This document shows, piece after piece, positions 1-10,580 of a stretch of DNA of 64,000 nucleotides. The notes below the pieces were generated by a model. It saw nothing but the letters and a program-made list of their open reading frames with translations, was not told the origin of the DNA and did not search any database. Source of the stretch: Cercis canadensis (lineage: Eukaryota > Streptophyta > Magnoliopsida > Fabales > Fabaceae). Each line of letters begins with the position of its first letter. The stretch's first letter is position 1. The DNA lies in NCBI GenBank assembly GCA_003255065.1, contig QAOA01003067.1, forward strand, positions 161,643 to 225,642, read 5' to 3'. The position numbers and the translations under genes are program-made.

Positions 1-526
1 CTATGTAATCAAGTATAAGAAAGGGGCTGATAATGTGGTGATTGACGCACTCTCAATGAGATATGCACTTATCTTTATGCTTTCTTGCAAATTACTTGGA
101 TTTGATCAAGTTAAGGATATGTATGCTAGTGATGTTGACTTTGCTTCTTACTTCCATGCTTGTCATAAGGGGCTATTGAGGGAATGTATAAGCATGAGGG
201 GTATTTGTTTAAGGGAAATAAACTATGTGTGCCTAGAGGGTCTTTGCGCGAATTACTCATTAAGGAAGCACATGAAGGGAGTCTTATGGGGCATTTTAGC
301 AAACATAAGACGCATGACACATTACATGAACATTTCTTTTGGCTGAATATGAGGAAAAATGTGGAGAATTTTTGCATTAGGTGCACTACTTGTAGGCAAA
401 CTAAGTCTATCATTAAACCCCATGGTCTCTATACCCCAATGTTTGTCCCCGAAACTCCTTGGATAGACCTTTCAATGGACTTTATGCTAGGGCTGCTAAG
501 GACTAAACATGACAATGATTCCATCT
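1..526 (+). pseudogene. Ty3/gypsy pol fragment, RNase H end to start of integrase (family A, copy A1)
   Basis: This is the middle of a gypsy polyprotein, entering from the left window edge. It starts at the C-terminal end of RNase H (YVIKYKKGADNVV, ending in a degenerate ALSMRY) and runs into the integrase zinc-binding domain, with HEGSLMGHF and CIRCTTC supplying the H2C2 residues. It then enters the integrase core (WIDLSMDF, first catalytic Asp). A one-base deletion near 171 shifts the frame compared with the same region of A2 on the minus strand (17340-17440). The coding sequence stops abruptly at CCATCT, where element B begins; the same polyprotein resumes at 8606. About 120 integrase codons are missing between the two halves. 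Identity is certain from the alignment with A2; the element's left part lies outside the window. Confidence 0.9.
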
Positions 527-2050
527 GATCAATCTAGGTTTGGCATTTGGTTTCTTCAGGAGGAACTTGAGTGCTGCATGGTCAGAAAAAATCACCACAT
601 GAGAACAAAGCAAGTAATATCTAAATTTATCTAAAGCAAAGATAATTGCTAAAAGCTCTTTTTCGATTATGGTGTAGTTCGCTTGGGCAGAATCAAGTGT
701 CCTTGAGGCATAGTAAATCACATGATGGGCCTTACAATCCCTCTGGGCAAGGACTGCTCCCACTGCGTAGTTGGATGCATCATACATCAACTCAAATGGC
801 AGCGTCCAATCGGGAGGTCGGATGATGGGAGTAGAAGTGAGAGCCTTCTTGAGGTGATCAAATGCATTCTTGCAAGGCTGGTTGAAAATGAAATCCACAT
901 CCTTTTGCAGCAGGTTGGACATTGGGACGGCAATCTTGCTGAAATCACGAATGAAGCGCCGGTAGAATCCTACATGACCGAGAAATGAATGAACTTCCCG
1001 CACGCATGCGGGGTAAGGCAAAGAAGAAATAACATCAATCTTAGCAGGATCTACCTCTAGGCCTTTGCTAGAGACTACATGTCTTAGAACTATATATTGT
1101 TCTACCATAAAATGACACTTTTCAAAATTTAGAACAAGATTAGTCTCTATACACCTATGCAAAACTCTATACAAGCTATATAGGCAGTCATCAAAGGAAG
1201 AGTCATATACAGTAAAATAATTCATGCATACCTCCATATAATGCTCTATAAAATTAGAAAATATACTAATCATGCAACATTGGAAGGTAACTGGGGTATT
1301 GCAAAGATCAAATGGCATCCACCGGTATGCAAAGGTGCCGAAGGGGCAGGTAAATGTGGTCTTTTCCTGATCCTCCGGTGCAATGTGAATCTGAAAATAA
1401 CCAGTGAATCCATCCAGAAAGCAATAGTGGGACTTTCCTACCTGCCGCTCCAACATCTGATCAATAAATGGAAGTGGGTAATGATCCTTGCGGGTAGCCT
1501 GATTAAGCCTCCTGTAATCAATATAGACCCTCCAGCTATTTTGAACTCGAGTGGGAATGAGCTCATCATGCTGGTTCTTCACCACTGTCACTTCCGACTT
1601 CTTTGGAACAACTTGCACTGGGCTCACCCACTTGCTATCTGAGATTGGGTAAATAATTTCAGCTTAAAGAAGCTTGGTTATCTCCTTTTTTACCACATCC
1701 AGAATCAGTGAATTGAGTCTCCTTTGTGGCTGTCTCACTACTTTAGCATCTTCCTCAAGTAGAATTCTGTGCATGCAGGTAGAAGGACTGATGCCAGGTA
1801 TATCTGCCAGTGTCCACCCAATTGCCTTCTTGTTCACTCTCAGAATGTGCAACAACCTTGCCTCTTGCTCAGGTTGAAGGTTCTTGGCAATAATAACTGG
1901 CAGCTGCTCATTCTCCTCAAAAAATGCATAAGTCAAATGCTCAGGGAGGGGTTTAAGCTCCAGTTTAGGTGGCTGCTCTATGGAAGGAAGTAAGGTCTTG
2001 GCTGCAGCCTCTAGTGCATAAATCTCCCCCTCACACTTGGCATCAATCAA
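521..2050 (-). pseudogene. Element B reverse transcriptase and RNase H
   Basis: Two reading segments (1664-2050 and about 521-1627) cover the RT N-terminus (GWTLADIPGISPS), the RT core (YRRLNQATRKDHYPLP, KSHYCFLDGF) and RNase H ([29 protein letters not shown]). The catalytic box, FMDDFTVYG in element C, reads CMNYFTVYD here, so both catalytic aspartates are lost (D to N and D to Y). A stop around 1662 also separates the segments. RNase H ends after PRLIRW, where the sequence changes to A1 integrase. The enzyme copied element RNA into DNA when intact; this copy is dead. Confidence 0.92.
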
Positions 2051-2780
2051 CTACTCCATCAACTACTTTAATAGCCTCTATGATATAATCATTGCTCTCT
2101 AAAAATTCAGTAATTCCTAAGCAAACATAGCAAACAAAATCACTATCACAGTCACAACAAATTGAATCATCCAAGAATAGCAACTCAAGGGGTTCAGAGG
2201 GAAGACTATCATCAGCCTCATCAACTAACTCATCAATAATATCAATGCAGTAAACAGAATGGTCTTCCATGGGATATCTCATGGCATCAAGGATATTAAA
2301 CTGCACTATACTATAACCAAACTCCATTGAAAGAGTTCCAGAATGGACATCTATCTTGGTTTTAGCAGTCTTGAGGAATGGTCTCCCAAGAATGATTGGA
2401 TTCTTACTGTTTGTTGATTCCACCTCCATGCCTAGGATGTAGAAGTCAGCAGGAAAAAATAACTCATTAACCCGAACTAGTACATCCTCAATCATGCCTG
2501 CAGGGTATGCATTGCTTCTATTTACTAGTTGGATCACCACTCCTGTTGGCTGCAAGGGTCCCAGTCCAAGTGACTATAAAATTGACTTGGGCATGACATT
2601 GATAGAAGCTCCAAGGTCCAATATAGCATCTTCAAACTTACAGTTTCCAATAACACAAGGTATGGTAAAAGTTCCAGGATCTTGGCACTTCTTAGGCATA
2701 GGTTGAATGAGGGCAGAAACATTCTGGCCCATACTGACCCGTTCATTGCCCTTTAACTTCCTCTTGTGAGTGCACAACTC
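2043..2780 (-). pseudogene. Element B aspartic protease region
   Basis: Two overlapping frames encode a retropepsin-type protease. The upstream one has CTHKRKLKGNE, ALIQP, then IGNCKFEDAILDLGASINVM, where the DLGAS box is the catalytic Asp-Gly turn. The downstream one continues with PTGVVIQLVNRSNAYPAGMIE and PIILGRPFLKTAKTKIDVHSGTL. A frameshift near 2570 separates the two. The order gag-protease-RT fits Ty3/gypsy. The same region of element C (56565-57416) is readable without this shift, which helped place the frames. Confidence 0.88.
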
Positions 2781-3454
2781 CTTCAGGAACCTTGCATACT
2801 TTGGAATCTGCTTGATTACCTCTAACAGTGGAATGTTAATCTCAACTCTCCTAAATGCCTCCAGAAGTTCCCTCTATTTCTCTGTCTCATCCAACTTTTT
2901 GAATTGAATGGCTCTTTATGGGAAAGACAGAGGAACAGAATGAGTGTTCTTATGCTGCTGTGGCATCTCTGGAGTGCTAGAGTTAGAACTGCTAGGGTCA
3001 ACAACAGGCTTATCTTCCACATTTGGCTTGCTCTGACCACTGCTGGAATGGTTGGCTGCAGGTGCAGGGGTAGGGTCAGGAATTTCCTTGCCACTCCTAA
3101 ATGTGATTGCACTCACATTTTTCCCATTTGGATTAGGAACTGTTTGAGAGGGAAGGTTACCAGAACCTTGAGCTTGTAGTTGACTAATGGATGAAGCCAA
3201 TTGGCCAATTTGAGTCTCCAAATTTTGAATGATAGCTCCAGTGCTTTGCTGGAATTGGAGGTTATTGACTGCTAATTGTTTCATAAGCTCTTCTAGGTTA
3301 GGTGTAGATTGGTTAGAAGTGGAAGTTTGCTAGTTGGCAAGATGGAAGGGTTGTCTGTTTTGAAAGCCTGGTGGTCTATTTTGGTATGACTGGTAAGGCT
3401 GAAGATTAGGTTGCTGTTGTGGTTACATTTTATTGTCATATCTCAGGTTTGGAT
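2781..3454 (-). pseudogene. Element B gag C-terminal part
   Basis: This continues gag to the left of the inserted solo LTR. Conceptual translation gives HPNLRYDNKM, then Gln/Asn/Pro-rich sequence, and the segment at 2916-3284 beginning MKQLAVNNLQFQQSTGAIIQ with QIGQLASSISQLQ, which matches gag of element C at 57430-57600. Stops at about 3424 and 3332 and a frameshift near 2910 break it. The right end is the GGTCT target duplication of the solo LTR. Confidence 0.8.
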
Positions 3455-3459
3455 GGTCT

Positions 3460-5058
3460 TGATGAACACACTTTTTATATAATAGTTATCCCTCATACTT
3501 AGTCTTTTAAACCTCTTTTGGGCTGAATTGCATAGACTTAGACCTTATTTCATGACTTTGGATCCATTTATGCTTAATTGCAATTTCCAGCAATACTGGG
3601 CATTATATGCTGTCTCTGTGTTTCATGCATATCTTGAGTTCTGGATGTCTAAAAATTCCGAGTCATACCTTGTTGGAAAGCTGAGAGAATTTTCTACAAC
3701 TTTCTTTCAGGGCTCCAAAGCTAATTCGGACGTTCAGAAGGTCATATGCAGCCTGGAAGCCAGAGAAGACATGCTGTCGCAGGATCCTGACCTACATGCA
3801 GTATTTGGGTCATAACTTGAGTTGTGGATGTCATATGGACCTGAAACGGGTACCATTGGAAAGCTAACAGACAGCTCTTAAATTGATATGAAGACTGGTT
3901 CACCATATTTTATGTTGAAGATGGTCTTATTTGCTGTGCAATTTAGCTGACGGTTCCAGACACCTTTTGCCACTTAAATGGGCCTAACTTCCACATGACA
4001 AGTCCAAATGGACCCAAACCAAAGCCCAATTGAAGCTAAGGCCCATGGGAACAAGTGTGCCCTAAGGACAATTTGGATGTGCATGTAAATTTGGAGGTCT
4101 ATATCAGCAAGAGGGGGGCAGTCGAAATTGAGAATCAAGTCATTAGATATTTTAGACAGCTTTCTAGTCTTTCCTTAGTCTCTAAGTTTTCTCTTAGATA
4201 TTTTGTAAGAACTCAGCTCTTCTTGTTCATGGAGGGCTAAATCATCNGTGTGCATGTAAATTTGGAGGTCTATATCAGCAAGAGGGGGGCAGCCGAAATT
4301 GAGAATCAAGTCATTAGATATTTTAGAGAGCTTTCTAGTCTTTCCTTAGTCTCTAAGTTTTCTCTTAGATATTTTGTAAGAACTCAGCTCTTCTTGTTCA
4401 TGGAGGGCTAAATCATCCTATCAATCAAGGTTTTGCTATTCTGATTATTGATTTTGAGATTATGTGTTGTTGTTCTTCATTTTAGTTGTTAATCAAGTTC
4501 TTTCAATCCTCTGAAATATTCTGTTTGAATTGCTTAATTCGGATTGGATTATTCATGTGTTCATATTCTGTTTGCATGTGATAAAAGAGGATTGTATGGT
4601 TAATTAATGGTTCTAAGCTTGGACGGATTAATTACCTTGGCTGGATTCAGGACTTAGGTTAAACTGGACTTGAATGTTTGCTTAATTCATTTAGTCCCTT
4701 GTTGAACCGAATTCTGGTTGCTTAACCAGTAGACATCCATAGAACATTGAGAGGCTTCTTGATATGTTTTAAAGGCCAAGAACATGATTAATAATTAAAT
4801 GGATCCTTGGAAATCAAGGATGAATCAAAATCAGAATTAGTTAAGACTTGGATTGGTTGCTTTCTCTCAAACTCTACCACTTTCAATTAATTTTTGTTAA
4901 TCACAGAAACAAACACAACCCCCCTGTCTATATGCTTCTCAATATGATTCACCAAATAGAACAATCCTTAGGTTCGACTTAGGGCTGCCTTTTTCTGCAA
5001 ATAGCTTAGGAACCGACCTTAAACTTTAAGTAATTTGAGGAGCCTCGGCAGCTCATCA
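3460..5058 (+). repeat. Solo LTR of family B inserted in element B gag
   Basis: The sequence starts TGATGAACACAC and ends GGCAGCTCATCA, and is flanked by the 5-bp target duplication GGTCT (3455-3459 and 5059-5063). The gag reading PGWRD continues across the site to HPNLRY, so the LTR cleanly interrupts a codon context. No PBS, PPT or coding sequence lies inside. It is alignable along its length with the solo LTR at 37445-38873 and with the 5' LTR of element B read on the other strand, so it belongs to the same family in opposite orientation. Real length is about 170 bp less than shown, because a duplication around the n at 4247 is probably artificial. Confidence 0.93.
4078..4417. repeat. 169-bp direct duplication flanking a single n (likely unmerged contig overlap)
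   Basis: Bases 4078-4246 and 4249-4417 are near-identical (one substitution noticed is agtcgaaatt against agccgaaatt; another is tagacagc against tagagagc). The first copy ends exactly at the n at 4247, and the second begins one base after it. The related solo LTR at 37445-38873 has this segment only once. Confidence 0.85.
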
Positions 5059-5063
5059 GGTCT

Positions 5064-6268
5064 CTCCAACCAGGGTTATATGTGGTAGAGAAAGGGTCAT
5101 GTCTTGGTTGGTGAGACTGGTAGTACTGAGATTGGGAATACTGAGGCTTGTTGGGAAAAATATTAGCTGCATCTGCTGTTTGGTTAGGGAAGGCAAAGAT
5201 ATCCTCTTGAAGGGTAGGACAAGCATCGGTGCAATGGGAAGAACAAAAACATATGCCACAAACTCGGATTGGTTGCACTGGTTGCACTAGTGGCATGGCT
5301 GGTTGTTGATGTTGCCCCATGAGTAATTGTCTTACCAATGAGGTTAACTCATCAAGTCTATGTTCCATCCTCTGTTGGTCAGCAGGGTGCACATTAACCT
5401 CATTGACCCCTCTATTGGCAGAATGCATCCTAGTGCCAAACTGTTGGGAATTGGCAGCCATATTAGAAATCAAATCCCTAGCTGCAGCAGGTGTCTTATC
5501 CCCCAATGCTCCTCCACTAGCATAATCAATATTGCTCCTCTCCATAGGCATTAGACCCTCATAAAAATATTAAATTAAAAGTTGGTCACTAATCTGATGG
5601 TGGGGACAACTTGAGCACAACCTATTGAACATTTCTCAGTATTCATGCAAGGTCTCTCCTGGAAGCTACCTTATACCACAAATGTCCTTTCTAATTGCAG
5701 CAGTCCTAGAGGCAGGGTAAAACTTCTCTAAAAATAGTCTCTTCATCCCTTTCCAATTTGTCACTCAGCCTTGTGAGAGATAGTAGAGCCAATCCTTTGC
5801 AGCATCAGAAAGAGAAAAAGGAAATGCCCTCAATTTAATGTCCTCCCCAGAAACTCCTTATGGCTTCATTGTTGAACAAACCACATGGAATTCCTTCAAG
5901 TGCTTATGGGGATCCTCACCTGCAAGACCATGAAATCTAGGCAACAAGTGTATCAATCCGGACTTGAGTTCAAAAGAAGCATCTAACTCAGGGTATTGGA
6001 TGCCTAAAGGTTGGTATGTCACATCTGGGGCAGCAAGCTCCTTAAGGGTCCTAGGTCTAACATGCATATCATTATGTCCAGCCCTATTGGCAGCATCATT
6101 AACATTAGAATCTATGTTATGCTCAGTCATGTTATTAACAGAATTAATCACAGGATTAGTAACAGGATTAATGACTACTCTTCTCCTAGATTGTCTATTT
6201 CGGCTATGAAATGTTTGATCAATCTCACAATCAAAATCACCTAAATCACTGCAAGAAGACCAAGTCAT
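5064..6268 (-). pseudogene. Element B gag N-terminal and nucleocapsid part
   Basis: Gag packages the element RNA. The protein starts MTWSSCSDLGDFDCEID at 6268, followed by RTLKELAAPDVTYQPLGIQY and LLPRFHGLAGEDPHKHLKEF, typical of Athila/Tat gag. A stop lies at about 5858, then readable sequence continues in pieces (KDWLY, CPHHQISDQLLI) to the segment at 5551. A CCHC zinc knuckle is intact (CGICFCSSHCTDAC, about 5210-5260). The coding ends at PGWRD, where the solo LTR is inserted. Several stops make this a pseudogene. Confidence 0.88.
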
Positions 6269-6919
6269 AAACCATGCATATCTAGTGACAAAATGCTAAA
6301 ACACACTAAAACAGAATTACCACACACAGGGTGACAGAATTGTACTAAAATGGAAACACACAAAATACACTAAACAAAGGCAAAAAAAGACCAAAATAAT
6401 AATAGTTGACTTATCTAAACATTTTTTAAAATTTTTCTACCACCACAGGGTTAAAGCTGAGACTAAATGGAACTAAAAAATCAAATAAAAATCTTTAAAA
6501 AATAGAAAAGTTGTCAAAACAGTAGAATTTGGCTTAAAAATGCAGACCTCACAGCTAATAGCTGTAACTATTGATTGTTGACCCATTTTCCTTCAACTGA
6601 CCAAGTTTCAAGTCAATCAGAGCAAAATATTTTGGCCAGAACAATACACGCGAAAATTAGTGAATCAAGCCAAAATGCAAGGAAAACAATGGGGAAATGG
6701 GAGCAAATCACCAAAACTCACACAATAACAACCTAAAACATCAAGAAAAACAATAGCCACAGGGCTCACACAGAACAAAAACTTAGCCAAAAAATAATGC
6801 AAATGTGGCCTAAACCGTAAAAGAAAAGAACACAAAAATAAACACAAAGCAGAGGAGGAATGGAAGCAAATGACTAGAATTTACACAATGAACTTAAAAT
6901 CATCAACTAACATTAACAT
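6269..6919 (-). other. Element B 5' leader, non-coding
   Basis: This is A-rich on the plus strand (T-rich in the sense of the element), between PBS and gag. The matching region of element C (58860-59730) is alignable, including the tract around 6420-6600. I see no gene; a hydrophobic frame at 6665-6847 is a composition effect of poly-T in the leader. Confidence 0.7.
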
Positions 6920-6937
6920 TCCCCGGCAACGGAGCCA
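6920..6937 (-). promoter_or_regulatory. Primer binding site of element B (tRNA-Asp type)
   Basis: On the minus strand this reads TGGCTCCGTTGCCGGGGA, five bases after the LTR end. It matches the TGGCGCCGTTGCCGGGGA type PBS known for Athila/Tat elements, with one mismatch. It sets the orientation of the element and the inner boundary of its 5' LTR. Confidence 0.85.
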
Positions 6938-6942
6938 AAATT

Positions 6943-8605
6943 TGATTGAAAATGTCGCTTAACCAATTAAATTCAACTGAATCCCCTAATTAGAATGCAA
7001 TAGAGGGCATAATCCGGGTTTGTCTCACAAGGAATGCAATGTGTAATAAATAATTTCAAGTTAAGAATAGGGAATTGTAAAATAGAATTGTATTTCTAGA
7101 TTATAAAAAGCAGAATTCAAATAGGATTAATTAAGTTGATTAAAACGTAATCTAGCTAGACATTTATCCATAAACCGGTTTGATTCATCCTAGATTAACA
7201 TGAGTGATTAAGTCCTAATGCAGCAATGCTAATTGAGTTTAATCATAACCAAAATCTCTAATTATGACTAATTATTCCTATTAAGTTATCACTTAGAATT
7301 CGATTAACCACATTCAATTACTAATCTAGTAATCACAATGATTAAGCAATTAGTGGATAATCTGAAAACCGAACCTCAATTAGCAATTCTTCAAAGGATT
7401 CATGCACAGAATTAAAGATTAATTAATCTAAATTCTATTTCACACCTAAACATCCATATAAATCACAAAGATCTCTATGATCCATATAAAATATCCAGAC
7501 AATCAGAATCCAATGAAAAATGAAATTGCATTAAGCTTAATCAAATTAAGTACATAATCTCAAGAACAAAACCGAATTTAATCAGAAGTCTAACTTAGTT
7601 ACAAGAGTTCTACTCCTCCATGGTCTCCAATGAGGGAAGAAAACCATAGTTCAATAAGTTCCAGCAAATACAAGAGAGAAAACTAAAACTGTCTAGTCTA
7701 GAATTGATAACTTGTCTGCCTCCTTTCTCTGATTATAACTTCCTAACCTTCATGCACACCTAATTTACCCCTAACCTAGTTTAAACCTCTGGACCTCAAC
7801 TTCAAATGGGCTCCGGTTTAGGCCTAATTGGGCCTGAATTGAGGAAGTTAAGTCCATTTAAGTTCATCTAGGTCCATATAGGTCTCTGGACTAATCAGCC
7901 ATTTTCGACAGGAAATAATACCATCTTAAATTCATAATTTGTTGAATCAGCCTTCATAACAATTGAATCCCTACATCTTAGCTTTCCAATGGGACCAGTT
8001 TCAAGTCCATACGACATGTACAGCACAAGTTATAGTCCAAACACTGCATGCGGGTCAGGATCCAACGGCAGTAACTATACTCTAACTTCCGGGTTAAATT
8101 TGACCTACTTAACGTCTAAATTGGCCTTGGAGTTCTGAATAAAAGTTGTAGATAATCCTCTTAGATTTCCTACAAGGTAAGAATCACAATTTTTAGATAT
8201 ACAAAACTAAAGATATACGCGAAATACAGAATAGTGTCAAAAACCTAATAATGCTGAAAAACACACTTAAGCCCAATTTTAACCTAATTAATGAAATATG
8301 ACCCAAGCCCAATCAAATAGGCCCAAAATAGGATTAGGAGGTTAAAAATGGGGATTAATTAATATATAAAAATATTATTCATCAACACTACCACTAGAGT
8401 GCNATCACAATTTTTAGATATACAGAACTAAAGATATACCCGAAATACAGAATAGTGTCAAAAACCTAATAATGCTGAAAAACACACTTAAGCCCAATTT
8501 TAACCTAATCAATGAAATATGACCCAAGTCCAATCAAATAGGCCCAAAATAGGATTAGGAGGTTAAAAATGGGGATTAATTAATATATAAAAATATTATT
8601 CATCA
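6943..8605 (-). repeat. 5' LTR of element B
   Basis: On the minus strand the LTR begins TGATGAATAATATT at 8605 and ends TTCAATCA at 6943, just before the PBS. It is alignable with the solo LTRs at 3460 and 37445 (shared blocks such as GGATCCTGACC and CCATTGGAAAGCTAA). The right end abuts A1 integrase codons (ACACTACCACTAGAGTG). About 220 bp at the right end are present twice around an n (8403), so the true length is near 1440 bp. Confidence 0.9.
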
Positions 8606-8623
8606 ACACTACCACTAGAGTGC
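8183..8623. repeat. 220-bp direct duplication flanking a single n (likely unmerged contig overlap)
   Basis: Bases 8183-8402 and 8404-8623 match over their whole length with about four substitutions. The unit holds the outer 200 bp of the element B LTR plus the first 18 bp of A1 integrase. A genuine duplication would have to include the LTR-target junction, which is hard to produce by transposition. Confidence 0.87.
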
Positions 8624-9424
8624 CTCCATTTGAATGTGCTTATGGTTTTAATCTTTTAACTCCTCTTGATTTGCTCGTCTTACCTATGCATCAAAGAGTT
8701 CATTTAGATGAAAAAAAAAAAAAAAAAGCTGAATATGTTAAGCATTTGCATGCTAAGGTTAGAGCACATATTGAAAAGATGAAAGAGATTTATGCATTTA
8801 GGGTTAATAGAAACTGAAAGAAAATGATTTTTCAACTTGGAGATATGGTTTAGGTTCATATGTGTAAGGAGAGGTTTCCTACACAAAGAAAATCTAAGCT
8901 CTTACCTAGAGGTGATGGCTCATTTAAAGTTTTGCAAAGACTTGGTGACAATGCTTACAAAATAGAGCTCCCAGATAATCTTTCTATTCATTCTACTTTT
9001 AATGTGGTTGACTTGTCTCCTTATCTTGATGTAGGTACTTCGGATTTTAGGTCAAATCCTTTTGAAGAGGGAGGGAATGATGAGGATCAAGGAAGCCTCC
9101 ATATTGAAGACTCAAGCATAGCCAAGACTAAAGAGGAGCTTGTAGGACCTATGACTAGGTCTAGGGCAAAGTACCGTCAAATGCATATGGGATTGTTGAT
9201 GAAGCAAGTATGCAAAGAAAGTGACCTAGCTCCGGAGGACACCAAGAAAGACCAAGTGAGGTGGCTCACTTGCATATCTTTAAAGGATGAGGCACACGAC
9301 CATGTCAAGCTAGGACACGGCCGTGTCTTGCTGATCGAGAGGCAACACGGGCTTGATAGAGGAGAAACACAGGACGTGTCAAGTATACAAAGACAAGTTG
9401 GGATGGGAACACGGGTGTGTTAAG
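8606..9424 (+). pseudogene. A1 pol C-terminal part (integrase end, reading into the 3' LTR)
   Basis: This is the polyprotein of A1 resuming after element [30 protein letters not shown], then [38 protein letters not shown] and VDLSPYLDVGTSDF. Stops at about 8816 and 8851 break it. The frame continues past the polypurine tract into the LTR (GPMTRSRAKYRQMHMGLL) and ends at 9423. A chromodomain is not seen after the integrase. The counterpart in A2 is 16222-16690 on the minus strand. Confidence 0.9.
9064..9077 (+). promoter_or_regulatory. Polypurine tract of A1
   Basis: GAAGAGGGAGGGAA lies immediately before the LTR start TGATGAGGATC. It is the primer for plus-strand DNA synthesis in LTR retroelements. 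The same tract occurs in A2 at 16238-16251 on the opposite strand. Confidence 0.85.
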
Positions 9425-9988
9425 AGCCGTGTCCAGTCAACCGAGACGTGTTGGAATAAGGACACGGGCTAGAGCAGGAAGGAACATGGCCATGTTCCTA
9501 GGCCGTGTCACACTAGTGTAGGCTTACGAGTTTTAAGTTCTTTTTGGGTATTTTGTTTTAAGCCTTGCTAAATACTCTCTTTAGCTATTTAAGGAGCTGA
9601 GGCATTTATCCTTAGTAACAAATTAAGAATTCGAATCAATTGAATTTGGGATTTTTTCTCTCTTGTTCTCTCCATGGAGAGCTCAAGTCATCTATGAGGT
9701 CTTAGCATGGTGCTTCTGAACCTTATCACTCTTTCTTCTCCTCTAATCTAGAGTGTGGCGGTTCCCTCACTTCTTCATCAATGTTCATGTTGATTGTTGA
9801 TTATTACGGGTTAAGGAGGGTCAGTTAAGCCTTGGTGAAACTGGGTTGTCTAGCTTGTTAATCAAAGGTCTTCACGTTTACCATTCAATCTTTATTTTCA
9901 TCTTACTGACCAACCTACTTGGGATCCTAGAAAACTTTGTTGTTGTTGCTGGATTGGGTTTGGTTTGAGTCCAATCGGATCCACATCA
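9078..9988 (+). repeat. 3' LTR of A1
   Basis: It begins TGATGAGGATCAAGG after the PPT and ends CGGATCCACATCA. It aligns with both A2 LTRs in reverse complement. The first 345 bp are still open as the tail of pol. The middle is rich in CACGG/CCGTG words (for example gacacggccgtg and ggacacggg). The 5' flank is out of the window, so the TSD (candidate GCAAA at 9989-9993) cannot be confirmed. Confidence 0.88.
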
Positions 9989-10580
9989 GCAAAGATAAAA
10001 CCTCTCCAAATAAATGTCTCATTAATATCTGCATTAGTTGAATGGTGGGGGCCAGAGACATACATATTTCACATGTCTAACGGCGAATGCACTATCACCC
10101 TCCAAGATGTGGAGGTGTTGCTTGGTCTACCTGTTGACAGGAATATAGTAACATAATATACTGGTTATAAGTGGAATGAGCTTTGTAAGCAACTACTGGG
10201 CAAAGTACGAAATGAAGGGGCTGAGGGAGGTTGAGATTAAGCTGGCTTATGTAGACATTTGATCAATGCCCAATGATGTTACAGATGATATAGTGCAGCA
10301 ATATGTCAGAGCACATATATTTCGTATGATTGGAATGTGGCTTATGTTTAATAGGACTAAAATTATGTCATGTTATGTGCTTAAAGTTACTCGAGAATTA
10401 GGATGAAGTTGGGGGATACAGCTAGAGATCTACAATTCTTGCATATCTTTATAGGAGTCTCTGCTTGGCTTTTATTGAGCAAGTTGATAACTTCACAAGT
10501 TGGTGTGTCTTACTTCAGTGTTAGGCTTAGGAGAGATTTCCTTCCATAGCTCTAAGACAATTGGATCGTGATTTAACTAG
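9989..10580 (+). pseudogene. Plant mobile domain (PMD, MAIN-like) pseudogene
   Basis: The readable protein KIKPLQINVSLISALVEWW, GPETYIFHMSNGECTITLQD, VEVLLGLPVDRNIVT matches the start of the plant mobile domain (pattern E/W...THTFHLP.GE.TITLQDV..LLGLP). After a stop at 10155 further PMD-like blocks follow in other frames (YTGYKWNELCKQLLGK, then YVRAHIFRMIGMWLMFNRT near 10300). The N-terminus is cut off by the LTR of A1. PMD genes are often carried by Mutator-like elements, and here a MULE transposase lies convergently 2 kb downstream. Numerous stops show it is not functional. Confidence 0.72.

Larger units (their letters stand above)
521..8605 (-). mobile_element. Athila/Tat-like Ty3/gypsy element B, 3' half deleted
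   Basis: A minus-strand LTR retrotransposon inserted into A1. Reading leftward it has a 5' LTR (6943-8605), a tRNA-Asp-type primer binding site (6920-6937), gag, protease, reverse transcriptase and RNase H. It stops inside RNase H at the LIRW codons and has no integrase or 3' LTR. The lineage is inferred from the PBS type, the long gag with a CCHC knuckle, and RT sequence that pairs closely with element C, whose catalytic box reads FMDDFTVYG. A solo LTR of the same family (3460-5058) interrupts its gag. The left end is a microhomology deletion junction (CCATCT), not an LTR terminus, so no matching TSD can be shown. Confidence 0.9.
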
